From assembly GCF_947498515.1 (NCBI RefSeq), contig NZ_CANMKO010000003.1:124001-188000 (forward strand): 64,000 bases of DNA. Reading direction: 5' to 3'. The notes beneath the pieces were generated by a model. The model was not told the DNA's origin and ran no database searches. It was given only the letters and a program-made list of their open reading frames with translations. Within the stretch, counting starts at the first letter, position 1. Each line of letters opens with the position of its first letter. The position numbers and the translations under genes were made by a program. The DNA comes from an uncultured Pelagimonas sp. GTDB lineage: Bacteria > Pseudomonadota > Alphaproteobacteria > Rhodobacterales > Rhodobacteraceae. Below are positions 7,267-15,208 of this stretch, piece after piece.

Positions 7267-7559
7267 GTGATTTCGGGACGGTTGATCAGAGCGAATACGA
7301 CATGAGCGAGCCGATCATGGGAATGCGGTCGTTTCAGCTTTGGAACGCCGTCCTGAACTCTGCCCTTGCGGACGCTGTTTATCAGGTTTGCCGGGGCAAC
7401 ACGATGGATCGTGACGTGAATTACGTTGTCGAGCCAAGCCGTGATTTGAACGAAGTTTGCGACCTGGCGGGATTGGATATGTGGGCGTTCATTGAGGGCG
7501 CGAAGAAGCACATTTTCAAGGAAACCGGGGTTTCGATTTACAGGGGTCGGCCCTCATGA
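7263..7559 (+). CDS. Hypothetical phage protein, 98 residues
   Basis: ATGA-coupled to the genes on both sides. The segment FQLWNAVLNSALADAVYQV and the later DLAGLDMWAFIEGAKKHIF form amphipathic helices. No known domain is recognised. Coupling to its neighbours argues that it is expressed in stoichiometric order with them. Confidence 0.7.
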   Translation: MSDFGTVDQSEYDMSEPIMGMRSFQLWNAVLNSALADAVYQVCRGNTMDRDVNYVVEPSRDLNEVCDLAGLDMWAFIEGAKKHIFKETGVSIYRGRPS

Positions 7560-7846
7560 GCCAGAAAGCTGAAAAAATTTCGACGGGCGATCTGATAGCC
7601 GCCCTGCATGGTCGCGGTTTCATCGTGATGAAGAAGCCCGAGGTTTATTCGGTCGCGTCGCGGGTTCGTATCAATCGCCCCGGCGGTGAAGTGGGGCTGA
7701 CCAAAGAGCAGCGCTTGCAAGAGACCGCGGACCTTTTGGCCTTGGATATTGGCCATCAAACGCTTGAGGCCATCGGCATCTTGCAGAACGGCGAATTTAT
7801 GAAGGCGTCAGGCCACGTGATTTTCTCGACCGGGGGGAAGCAATGA
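7556..7846 (+). CDS. Hypothetical phage protein, 96 residues
   Basis: Start and stop overlap the neighbours by four bases. The N-terminus (STGDLIAALHGRGFIVMKKP) is amphipathic. No recognised family, no signal peptide. Cytosolic small phage protein of unknown role. Confidence 0.7.
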   Translation: MSQKAEKISTGDLIAALHGRGFIVMKKPEVYSVASRVRINRPGGEVGLTKEQRLQETADLLALDIGHQTLEAIGILQNGEFMKASGHVIFSTGGKQ

Positions 7847-8007
7847 CGCAAGCCGAGGTTGACCGGGCCCACAAGATCGCAGCGCGCCGAGTGCTGGAAG
7901 ACCCCTCATTCCTGCCCGTGTTCGAACGGATGGAAGCCCTGAAAGCCAAATTCGCAGCCCAAGACAACGCAATCGCGCGCGCCCGCGCAGCATTGGAGAA
8001 CGCATGA
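7843..8007 (+). CDS. 54-residue helical phage protein
   Basis: ATG at 7843 overlapping the previous stop, TGA at 8005-8007 overlapping the next start. The product is rich in Ala, Arg and Glu and almost entirely helical (FERMEALKAKFAAQDNAIAR). Its unbroken ATGA coupling on both sides supports it despite its size. Confidence 0.65.
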   Translation: MTQAEVDRAHKIAARRVLEDPSFLPVFERMEALKAKFAAQDNAIARARAALENA

Positions 8008-8318
8008 CAGACGCCCAAAAAATTTCTTTGCTCCGCGAACAGGCCGCGAAGCTGGGGTTCGAGCTGGTCGAGAAGGACCGGATCAAGACGCTGCAAGGAT
8101 CGGTGAGCATCGACGGCGACTTTCTCAAAGTCTGCCGAGCGCCTGAGCAATACGTCAAAGAGCGCCACCAAACCGCCAAAATGGGGATCGGTCGCATTCT
8201 CGCCAGTGAAGAAGGGGTGATGGGAGAAAGCATCATTCCGGGCGCGCACGGGACGGATACCGCCGTTTTCACCCTCGCAATCATTTTGCCAAAGAAGGAC
8301 GAAGACATTGGAAGCTGA
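8004..8318 (+). CDS. Hypothetical phage protein, 104 residues
   Basis: Coupled to the preceding gene by ATGA. Two parts can be seen: an N-terminal helix (ISLLREQAAKLGFELVEK) and a beta-rich remainder. No recognised family. Confidence 0.65.
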   Translation: MTDAQKISLLREQAAKLGFELVEKDRIKTLQGSVSIDGDFLKVCRAPEQYVKERHQTAKMGIGRILASEEGVMGESIIPGAHGTDTAVFTLAIILPKKDEDIGS

Positions 8319-8670
8319 AACCAAAGAAGATCGCGCCATGAAAGCGCATATGGACAAACAAGCCGCAGCAATCGTCGCAGTCGCCGGGGGCAATCCGGCC
8401 TCGATCGCTCTGGAATTGGCGCAGGTCAACGCTCTGGCGTCAGTGACCGCATTCGCACTCTTGGAACGGATCGAAGAGTTTGCGAACGGAATTTTCGAAT
8501 TAGACGACGATCAGGACATCCCAACAGACGTGGGCCTCGATCTGGTCAGCGAAATCAACACGGTTCTCTCAAGTTACTCAAAGTCCATGCAGAAATCGCC
8601 GCTGATTAACGCCGCAGAAGACGCCACCTCAGACAAAATAATCCAGCCCAAAAAGCTGTTTCGCCCATGA
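8308..8670 (+). CDS. Hypothetical phage protein, 120 residues
   Basis: The longest reading starts with TTG at 8308, overlapping the upstream gene by 11 bases; the ATG at 8338 is an alternative. Central helix ALASVTAFALLERIEEFANG and an acidic middle section. Stop overlaps the next ATG. Family unknown. Confidence 0.6.
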   Translation: MEAETKEDRAMKAHMDKQAAAIVAVAGGNPASIALELAQVNALASVTAFALLERIEEFANGIFELDDDQDIPTDVGLDLVSEINTVLSSYSKSMQKSPLINAAEDATSDKIIQPKKLFRP

Positions 8671-8852
8671 GACAGAACGGGAAATCAGTTTTGGCCGCTA
8701 TGGCCGCATTCATCGGAATGGGCGGGCAGATCCGCGAAAGCGTTCATCACGAGCCGCACCGCCCGAAGCCATCACCATCTGGCAAGGCCAAACGGCCCAA
8801 AGCCAAAGCACAACGCCAAGCGCGTAAGACCGCCCGCAAGAACCGCAAGTAG
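8667..8852 (+). CDS. 61-residue highly basic phage protein
   Basis: The C-terminal 30 residues are almost all Lys, Arg, Ala and Gln (KAKRPKAKAQRQARKTARKN), which suggests nucleic-acid binding or an unstructured tail. The N-terminal 20 residues are mildly hydrophobic. Coupled to the upstream gene, ten bases before the next. Confidence 0.55.
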   Translation: MRQNGKSVLAAMAAFIGMGGQIRESVHHEPHRPKPSPSGKAKRPKAKAQRQARKTARKNRK

Positions 8853-8862
8853 GAGAGAAACC

Positions 8863-9297
8863 TTGAAAGACCAACTACGCGACCAAATCAACGCAGCGCT
8901 CATGGAAGCCGCTCTGAAACCGGCCACCTTCGAAATGGTCACAGAGGCCATCAAGCAGGGCGAGCGGGACGCGCAGCGCGCCGACACCAACCGCGATCTG
9001 CTCAAAGAGAGCAACGAGCAACTGAAAGAGGCCCGCAGCGACCTTTCAGCAGCCAATCACCGGAACGCAGAGCTGACCAAGCGCGTTGAAGAACTCGAAA
9101 GCGCCGTGACTTCAAAGCTGGTTGCCGAGGCCAAAGCCGACACGCTCAAAGAGTGCTTCGGTCTGGTGTTCCGCAATACCGCCGTGCGTCAGCGCGTGAC
9201 AGGCAACGAGAACGTGCCGGTCGGCGGAACCCACGACATGATGGGCTACGCACAGTCCATGCCCGTTGACCGAACCACCGAAACGGAGGATGTGTGA
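8863..9297 (+). CDS. Coiled-coil phage protein, 144 residues
   Basis: TTG start at 8863 with AGGAGAG six bases upstream. Residues about 40-95 form a long heptad-like helix (NEQLKEARSDLSAANHRNAE), then a compact C-terminal part. No recognised family; the coiled coil suggests oligomerisation. Its stop overlaps the start of the Tad2-like gene. Confidence 0.65.
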   Translation: MKDQLRDQINAALMEAALKPATFEMVTEAIKQGERDAQRADTNRDLLKESNEQLKEARSDLSAANHRNAELTKRVEELESAVTSKLVAEAKADTLKECFGLVFRNTAVRQRVTGNENVPVGGTHDMMGYAQSMPVDRTTETEDV

Positions 9298-9800
9298 TGA
9301 AACAGTACATCGGGACCAAAACCCTAATGGCCAAGCCCATGACGCGGGGCGAATACAACGACTATCGCGGCTGGGACATACCAGACGGCGAAGACCAGAA
9401 CGACGCGGGCTACCTCGTGGAATACCCCTACGATGAAGAGACAGTGCCGAACCACGAAGCGCACCTCGGACACATTTCATGGTTGCCCACCGGCGTCTTT
9501 GAAGGGTTATACCGTAAGCGCTCGGGCATGTCGTTCAGCAGAGCCCTTGAGGCGATCAAGCGCGGCAATAAGCTGGCCCGCGAAGGCTGGAACGGAAAGG
9601 GCATGTTCGTGTTTCTGGTTCCGGGTAGCACCTTCACGCATCTGCGCCCCCCGCTGTCCACCATGTTCCCAGAAGGCACCGAAATCACCTACCGGCCACA
9701 CATCGACCTGTGCGCCGCAGATGGTTCCCTTGGCGTCTGGCAACCCAGCATGGGCGATGTCATGGCCGAAGATTGGCATATCGTGGAGGATGTACTGTGA
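9297..9800 (+). CDS. Phage protein with C-terminal Tad2-like (DUF2829) domain
   Basis: 167 residues from the ATG at 9297, with CGGAGGA six bases upstream; a GTG one codon earlier is less likely. The C-terminal part (about residues 78-167) fits the DUF2829 pattern: MSFSRALEAIKRGNKLAREG, then WNGKGMFVFLVPG, then a PHIDLCAADGSLGVWQPS stretch and a terminal DVMAEDWHIVE. DUF2829 includes Tad2, which sequesters the cyclic ADP-ribose signal of Thoeris defence. The first 75 residues (YIGTKTLMAKPMTRGEYNDY, then LGHISWLPTGVFEGLYR) match a separate small phage domain often found alone. The two-domain layout suggests an anti-defence role, inferred from family membership only. Confidence 0.8.
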   Translation: MKQYIGTKTLMAKPMTRGEYNDYRGWDIPDGEDQNDAGYLVEYPYDEETVPNHEAHLGHISWLPTGVFEGLYRKRSGMSFSRALEAIKRGNKLAREGWNGKGMFVFLVPGSTFTHLRPPLSTMFPEGTEITYRPHIDLCAADGSLGVWQPSMGDVMAEDWHIVEDVL

Positions 9801-10219
9801 TCTACGCACAACCATTACCGCAGGCGCTCGGATCATCGGGCATCACCATTTCGTTCAAGAAGTCCGCGACCGGCGAAAGCTATTACCGGGTCGGGATTAC
9901 GGAGCGCGCCATCAAGCAATTCTTCGGCGGCGAAATCAACGAGCTGCAAGAGGGCGTCGTGTTCGGTCTGAACCCGGCCGGCGACATGCGCAAGGTCGCG
10001 GATATTCGCATTGACGACCTGAAAGAGCCGAACACCTTGACGGTCAAGTCGGGGATGAAAGGCTCTCTCTACTTTAAGGCCGCTTGCTGGCGTCAGCCTG
10101 AGCCGCCGGAAAGTCAGAAAGCAACTGAGTTGAAGGTGATTAAGCAGAACGACGGCCTTGTGCGCGTTGAGCTTCCACCGTGGGCGCGTCTGCAAATGGT
10201 CGCGCCGAACAAAGCCTAA
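9797..10219 (+). CDS. Hypothetical phage protein, last rightward gene
   Basis: 140 residues from a GTG at 9797 that overlaps the upstream TGA (GTGA). A beta-rich N-terminus (SSGITISFKKSATGESYYRV) and a C-terminal VKQNDGLVRVEL-like strand region are seen. No recognised family. It ends about 90 bases before a bidirectional hairpin terminator, so it closes the rightward operon. Confidence 0.65.
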   Translation: MIYAQPLPQALGSSGITISFKKSATGESYYRVGITERAIKQFFGGEINELQEGVVFGLNPAGDMRKVADIRIDDLKEPNTLTVKSGMKGSLYFKAACWRQPEPPESQKATELKVIKQNDGLVRVELPPWARLQMVAPNKA

Positions 10220-10309
10220 GCAGGTAGGTCAGCGGGCGGTGCCAGGCCTTGTTCAGCCAAACACCCGCAGGCGGTGACGCGGGCTTCCTTCCCTCCGTCT
10301 AGGCCGTCA

Positions 10310-10338
10310 GCCCGTCCCATATCGGGGCGGGCATTTTC
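10310..10338. terminator. Hairpin between convergent phage genes
   Basis: GCCCGTCCC pairs with GGGGCGGGC (one G-T wobble) over a 5-base loop, followed by ATTTTC on the plus strand. It lies between the rightward cluster and the leftward gene ending at 10351, so it may stop transcription from both sides. Confidence 0.6.
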
Positions 10339-10350
10339 AAAGGAAAAACG

Positions 10351-10773
10351 TCAGCCTTCTCTTTTGCGATCAATGCGCTCAATTTCGGCCACAAGATAGG
10401 CAGCTGCTTCGATCAGGTTTTCCCGAGGAGTTCCGGGCGCAAAATCAGGAAAGCCGGGCGGCCACCGCACACCTGGAGCATAGGCCTTATTAGCCTTTGT
10501 TGCGTAGCAGTTTGAGGCTTCAATCAATTCACCATCCTCAAGCCCGTCTTCCCATTCTTCCCAATCTTTTGGGGATTTTTGGTGCCTTCTGGCAAGCTCG
10601 ATTTCTCTGATCGCCTCCCATTGCTCCACGATAATTTTAAAGTACCCATCCTGATCATGGAAGGTATTGGTCGCGGCTCCGAGAACGTCATATATTTCTT
10701 CGACTGTTATGCCTTTACTTTTCGCCCTTTGAATTATCGAATTTATATCGTCAGCTAAATCTGATCTCTTCAC
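10351..10773 (-). CDS. Hypothetical acidic phage protein next to integrase
   Basis: 140 residues from a GTG at 10773, chosen because a full AGGAGG lies six bases upstream; longer in-frame readings lack a comparable site. The N-terminal helix (DLADDINSIIQRAKSKGITV) is followed by acidic stretches (DWEEWEDGLEDGE). No family recognised. It lies downstream of the integrase on the same strand. Confidence 0.65.
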   Translation of the reverse strand: MKRSDLADDINSIIQRAKSKGITVEEIYDVLGAATNTFHDQDGYFKIIVEQWEAIREIELARRHQKSPKDWEEWEDGLEDGELIEASNCYATKANKAYAPGVRWPPGFPDFAPGTPRENLIEAAAYLVAEIERIDRKREG

Positions 10774-10890
10774 ACTTTGCCTCCTAATGGCTCGCAGTTT
10801 GAGTGTGGATTGGTTTCTAGCCGATTGTCGAGAGGCTTCCCGTATAGGCAAAAATTAACTTGGGTAATGGCCGTAAGCTCTATGCCCCCG

Positions 10891-12168
10891 TCAATGGCTG
10901 ATACCAGCCAGAATGCGCGCGGTGTGTTCGAGGTTGGCACCGCCGCCATAGCGCTCACCTTCGAGCTTATGCCCCATGAGGTCGCGCGCGATCCGCTCCG
11001 GCACCTCTGCCCCCGTCAGGCGATCTTGGAAGCTGTGACGCAGGCTGTAGACCGTCAGGAATTTCCCCGGTCTGTGTGGATCGGCCGGGACCAGTTCATT
11101 GTTTTTCAGAAACTTGTTGATGTTCGCCGTGGCCGTAGTGGGCCTGTCTGCGTATCGGGCAAACCCGCTCGGGAATTGCCGCATCGCCTCAAGCGCCACG
11201 CCGCATAGCGGAATGTCTCTCTCGCTGTCCTGCGTCTTTAGATCCCGGCCATCTGGCCTAATCTGGATGTGAGGTATGTTGCTATCAAGGCGGATGTTTT
11301 GCGGCTGAATGCCGATCACCTCAGAGGGGCGGCACCCCGTATTGATCAGCGTGTGAACGATTGCGCGGCATTCAGGGTTGAGGCGGTCAAGCGCGCCGGG
11401 TTTCAGCATGAGCAAAATGTATTCTTCTGGAATGGGGCTTCGCACGTTCTTCTTGTCCTCTTTGATGTTGAGTGATCCGAAAGGGTTTGGTGCCGTGATT
11501 TGCGCCCGCTTGGCGTAGACGTTCCACATGGCAGAAAGGCAAGTCGTGATCCGGTTTGCGCTGTTGGCCGCCAGCTCGCCGGATTTGACCCGCTCTAACA
11601 GCGAGGCGCGCAGCGCAAGGCCATCGGCGCGGCTGATAGCCTCGATCGGAACGTCACCCGCCAGATCAATGAAAATATTCTGCGCCCGGATGAATGGGTT
11701 TTTCCAGACGCGCAGCTGATGTTCTGATTTCTTGAGAACCTTGTCCTCATTGGCCTCTCGGTAAAGGTCGAACATCATTGACGTGATGTCGCGCGGCTTC
11801 TCTACGACGCCCAGAGCAGCCTTGGCAGATGTTACGGGCTGGCCCTCTGTTGCGATCAGACGCGCCACCAGATCGCCGTCAGATAGATCGGAAAGCGGTT
11901 TATAGGTGAAGCCCAGCGTTCGGCAGTGTTCAACGATCCGTTCGTATTGCTGCAGGCTGTTTTGCTCTTGGCCGAGGTCTTGGGCCATCCAGAGGGAGAG
12001 CATTCTTTTCCGCGCCTCGATCGCCCTTTGCGTGGCCGCTTGCCTGTCACGGGTTTTCAGGCTGAACCTGACGAAAGGGAGTTTTTCGAATTTCTTGTAT
12101 TCGTTCGGGACGCGCATATTGAAATACCACGTCGCCCCTCGCTTGATCAGATTGTCGCTATCAGTCAC
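10891..12168 (-). CDS. int: Tyrosine-type site-specific integrase
   Basis: 425 residues. The N-terminal 60 residues (GATWYFNMRVPNEYKKFEKL) are the DUF6538-like arm-binding module seen in many proteobacterial integrases. A SAM-like core-binding domain spans about 125-230 and the catalytic domain 245-425. Catalytic residues visible: Arg280 (NTGCRPSEV), the YSLRHSF box around 374-380, the MGH box at 399-400 and nucleophile Tyr407 (ERYGGGAN). The gene is transcribed away from the tRNA-Gly 3' end, with its start 160 bases from it, which is the usual geometry for tRNA-targeted elements. It would catalyse integration and excision at that tRNA. Confidence 0.95.
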   Translation of the reverse strand: MTDSDNLIKRGATWYFNMRVPNEYKKFEKLPFVRFSLKTRDRQAATQRAIEARKRMLSLWMAQDLGQEQNSLQQYERIVEHCRTLGFTYKPLSDLSDGDLVARLIATEGQPVTSAKAALGVVEKPRDITSMMFDLYREANEDKVLKKSEHQLRVWKNPFIRAQNIFIDLAGDVPIEAISRADGLALRASLLERVKSGELAANSANRITTCLSAMWNVYAKRAQITAPNPFGSLNIKEDKKNVRSPIPEEYILLMLKPGALDRLNPECRAIVHTLINTGCRPSEVIGIQPQNIRLDSNIPHIQIRPDGRDLKTQDSERDIPLCGVALEAMRQFPSGFARYADRPTTATANINKFLKNNELVPADPHRPGKFLTVYSLRHSFQDRLTGAEVPERIARDLMGHKLEGERYGGGANLEHTARILAGISH

Positions 12169-12237
12169 CGAAATTCACCCGTTTCGATATTCACCCGGCG
12201 CGACTATTGCACGGCAACTCGGTGGGTGAAACCGAAA

Positions 12238-12273
12238 AGTGTATGCCAAAGTGTATGCCAAAATGTATGCCAA
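12238..12273 (-). repeat. Three tandem 12-bp repeats near the attachment site
   Basis: Three head-to-tail copies of AGTGTATGCCAA (the third with AA instead of AG at its start) lie between the integrase start and the tRNA 3' end. Their position and tandem spacing fit arm-type binding sites for the integrase or sites for an excision factor. Confidence 0.65.
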
Positions 12274-12327
12274 AAAAACCTGCAAACCCCTTATTTTATT
12301 GATTTTATTGGATTTTTTTGGGGGATT

Positions 12328-12401
12328 TGGAGCGGGTAACGAGAATCGAACTCGTAACTAAAGCTTGGGAAGCTGCCGTGATACCTTTTCACCATACCCG
12401 C
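12328..12401 (-). tRNA. tRNA-Gly(CCC), integration target
   Basis: The minus strand folds as a cloverleaf: acceptor GCGGGTA pairs with TACCCGC, the anticodon loop is TTCCCAA giving anticodon CCC, the T-arm is CGAGTTCGATTCTCG and an encoded CCA ends at 12328. It reads glycine GGG codons. The element begins directly at its 3' end, so the 3' part of the gene is expected to be the attR/attB core and to remain functional. Confidence 0.93.
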
Positions 12402-12529
12402 TCGCTCAGACATGTGTGCTAGGCGATTTGGGAAATGTGGTCAATCCCTTGCGCGCCGAAAAATGCAAGCGGATTGGTCGGGGATCCTCCCGCCCTAAGG
12501 CGGGTCCGATCACATGGTTGGCGATCAGG

Positions 12530-14584
12530 TTACCCCCGGCGCCTACGCCGTTTGCGCCCACCGGGTTCATCGCCACCACCGGTGTTAAAGCTCACCTGAG
12601 GCAGGGTGACTTGGGTCGAAAGCTCGGGAAAGGGATCGGTGGCATGTGGGATGGCGTTGGCGGCCACGAAATGTTCTTGAAACTTAGGTTCAATCGCGGT
12701 TTCGACCTTGGTGATCTCGCGCACCAACCCTTCGACCTCGCGGCGCGCAGCAAGGTTACAGAGGGCAATCCGCGCCCCTGTTCCCGCGGCGTTGCCAGCT
12801 GATTGCACTTTGTCCAATGGCACATCCGGGATCATGCCAAGCACCATGGCGTGCAGAGGCGAGATATGTGCGCCAAATGCTCCGGCCAATACGACGCGAT
12901 CCACCTTGTCGGTTTCACGCACATCCATCAACAAACGCGCCCCGGCATAGAGTGCCGATTTTGCCAATTGGATCGCGCGGATGTCACCTTGGGTGACGGT
13001 GATACGTGGCCCACCTTCGGCGGTTCCATCATGGATCAGATAGGCGTGTGTGCGCCCCTCTGGTTCACTGCGAGTGGTTCCGGTTTGCTCGGCCGATCCA
13101 ATCAAGCCGGACGGGTCCATCAAACCGGCAATGCGCATTTCCGCCACGGCTTCGATGATACCCGACCCGCAAATGCCGGTGATACCCGTTTGTGCCGTAA
13201 AGTCCCAAAATCCGTCTTCATCTGACCACAGCTCGCAGCCAATCACCCGAAAACGCGGTTCTTTTGACACCGGGTCAATGCGGATCGCCTCAATAGCCCC
13301 TGGTGCCGCGCGTTGGCCAGAGCTGATCTGCGCCCCTTCAAAGGCGGGACCAGTTGGGGAGGAACAGGCCAAAACCCGGCTGGTGTCACCCAGCAAAATT
13401 TCGGCATTGGTGCCTACATCGACGACCAAGACCAGATCCTCGGACTTACCGGGTTCTTCGCTAAGCGCCACGGCGGCGGCATCCGCGCCTACGTGGCCGG
13501 CGATACAAGGCAGGATATAGATGCGCGCGGCTTGGGGCAGGGCGGCAAGACCCAATTCCGCTGCCGAAAGGCTGATGGCTTCGGATGTGGCCAGTGCAAA
13601 GGGCGCTTGCCCTAATTCCACCGGATCAATGCCCAACAATAGGTGGTGCATGACCGGGTTGCAGACAAATACGGTTTCCAAAATCAAGCTGGTGTCGATC
13701 TCGGCCTCTTTGGCGATGTCTTGGCTCAGCGCGTCAATCGCGTCGCGCACCGCTTGGGTCATTTCCTTGTCGCCGCCGGGGTTCATCATCGCATAAGACA
13801 CCCGGCTCATCAGGTCTTCGCCAAACCGGATTTGCGGGTTCATGATGCCGGAGGAGGCCACAACCTCGCCTGTTTCCAGATTGGTCAGATGCGCGGCAAT
13901 GGTGGTTGACCCAAGATCAATGGCCAAGCCAAACAACCCGGTTTCATGCAACCCGGGCCAAGCCGCAATGACGCGCGGAACCGCCCCTTTTAGGGCCGTA
14001 TTCAACGCGACGGTGATCCGCCATTTCCCTTTGCGTAGAACAGTTTGCAAGGTGCTCAATACCGCAAAGTCAATTTCGATGCCGTCAATGTCCCATTGGG
14101 ATTTAAGCGCGCGTTCAAGCCGCTCCAAATCGCCGGTGGGTTCGTGCATATCGGGCTCTTCTACCTCGACGAAATAGAGCCGCGTTGCCGGGTCCATTTC
14201 AATCACACGGGCACTGGCGGCTTTGCGCACAACCTGTTTGTGAACCTGACTTTCCGGCGGTACATCGATGACGATGTCACCCAGAACCGTGGCCTGACAG
14301 CCCAACCGCCGCCCCGGTTTCAACCCGCGTTTGTCGTCGTAGCGTTGTTCAACCGCGTTCCATTCCGAAAGGGCCCCGTCCTCAACACTCACCCCATGTT
14401 TGGGAAAGTCACCATAGCTTGGCGTGATCTGACATTTCGAACAAATACCGCGCCCGCCACAGACCGAATCCAAATCAACGCCGAGTTGACGGGCCGCTGT
14501 CAAAACCGGCGTTCCAGCAGGGAAACGGCCACGTTTACCAGAGGGGGTGAAAATCACCAGAGGGGTGTCAGTGTCGGTGGTCAT
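12530..14584 (-). CDS. Ferredoxin/ASKHA corrinoid activation protein (RACo-like, DUF4445)
   Basis: 684 residues from the ATG at 14584 with GGAAA upstream. The N-terminal 2Fe-2S domain has Cys42, Cys48, Cys51 and Cys96 (CGGRGICSKC, then GCQATV). The remainder carries ASKHA ATPase signatures: IDLGSTTIAAHL, VVDVGTNAEILLG, GICGSGIIEA and VVLAGAFGAHI. Proteins of this type (RACo, RamA-like) use ATP and an electron from the iron-sulfur cluster to return an inactive Co(II) corrinoid protein to Co(I). The likely client here is a corrinoid methyltransferase system such as the MttB-family enzyme at 35.6-37.1 kb. It ends in a GRKRRRRRG tail. The corrinoid protein itself is not in the window. Confidence 0.85.
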   Translation of the reverse strand: MTTDTDTPLVIFTPSGKRGRFPAGTPVLTAARQLGVDLDSVCGGRGICSKCQITPSYGDFPKHGVSVEDGALSEWNAVEQRYDDKRGLKPGRRLGCQATVLGDIVIDVPPESQVHKQVVRKAASARVIEMDPATRLYFVEVEEPDMHEPTGDLERLERALKSQWDIDGIEIDFAVLSTLQTVLRKGKWRITVALNTALKGAVPRVIAAWPGLHETGLFGLAIDLGSTTIAAHLTNLETGEVVASSGIMNPQIRFGEDLMSRVSYAMMNPGGDKEMTQAVRDAIDALSQDIAKEAEIDTSLILETVFVCNPVMHHLLLGIDPVELGQAPFALATSEAISLSAAELGLAALPQAARIYILPCIAGHVGADAAAVALSEEPGKSEDLVLVVDVGTNAEILLGDTSRVLACSSPTGPAFEGAQISSGQRAAPGAIEAIRIDPVSKEPRFRVIGCELWSDEDGFWDFTAQTGITGICGSGIIEAVAEMRIAGLMDPSGLIGSAEQTGTTRSEPEGRTHAYLIHDGTAEGGPRITVTQGDIRAIQLAKSALYAGARLLMDVRETDKVDRVVLAGAFGAHISPLHAMVLGMIPDVPLDKVQSAGNAAGTGARIALCNLAARREVEGLVREITKVETAIEPKFQEHFVAANAIPHATDPFPELSTQVTLPQVSFNTGGGDEPGGRKRRRRRG

Positions 14585-14695
14585 TTCATATTTCCTTGAT
14601 CGCGCGTGCCGCAAAATAGCGTGCGCGACGGAAAGGGAAAGCAGATGCACGACCTCAGCGTGTCTAAAGGCGTCATTGGCACCAACTAATTGGGT

Positions 14696-15208
14696 TTAGG
14701 CGTTCAAAGTGATGCAAAACACGACATTTGGGTAGGCCTCGCCTTTGATGCAAAAGGTGGTTTCGCCGACCTGCTCAAACCCATTGGCAAGGTAAAACCG
14801 GATTGCCGGGTGATTTTCGGCATTGGTCGCCAGCCACAAGTCTGGGGTTTGCAATCGCTTGGCCTTGTCCAATGCGGCCTGCAAAAGGGCGTGACCTATG
14901 CCGCGACCATGATGGCGGGGTTGCACATAGAGTGAGCTGATTTCCACCGTCCCACACCCGAGCACTGGGGCGGGTCGGTTTTGCGATACCCGCACAAACC
15001 CATCAATACCGACTTTGTTTTGCGATACGACAAGGGTTTCGTTTGGGTCTTGAAGAGCATCGATAAAATATTGCGGTGTATAGGTTTTCAAAACAAAATC
15101 GGCAAAGAAAGATGATACCCCTTCGCGCAGATATGTGTGTACCCAAACCTCAATCGCTAGCGCCGCCAAGGCCGATGCATCAGTGGCCCGCGCCGACCGC
15201 AATGTCAT
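14696..15208 (-). CDS. GNAT-family N-acetyltransferase
   Basis: 170 residues from the ATG at 15208, which overlaps the stop of the CoA-transferase (ATGA). The acetyl-CoA loop reads QPRHHGRGIGHALL, and the following LATNAENHPAIRFYLANGF segment is the classic GNAT motif B with the Tyr near the C-terminus. It acetylates an unknown amine. Coupled translation with the upstream CaiB/BaiF enzyme suggests a common pathway, but the substrate cannot be read from sequence. Confidence 0.85.
   Translation of the reverse strand: MTLRSARATDASALAALAIEVWVHTYLREGVSSFFADFVLKTYTPQYFIDALQDPNETLVVSQNKVGIDGFVRVSQNRPAPVLGCGTVEISSLYVQPRHHGRGIGHALLQAALDKAKRLQTPDLWLATNAENHPAIRFYLANGFEQVGETTFCIKGEAYPNVVFCITLNA

Larger units (their letters stand above)
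1..12330. mobile_element. Integrated prophage-like element, right end only
   Basis: The right boundary is placed at the 3' end of a tRNA-Gly(CCC) gene, with a tyrosine integrase immediately inside. The content is typical of phage early regions: many tiny ATGA-coupled genes of unknown function, a cytosine methyltransferase, an XRE-type regulator and a Tad2-like protein, arranged as two divergent clusters around about 4.5 kb. No terminase, portal, capsid, tail or lysis gene is seen, and the left end lies outside the window. An integrative genomic island or satellite cannot be excluded, but the gene style favours a phage. Confidence 0.85.

Noticed and set aside
12486-12510. CCCGCC-CTAA-GGCGGG hairpin downstream of the corrinoid activator gene
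   Set aside because: No T-run on either side; function as terminator not supported strongly enough to list.
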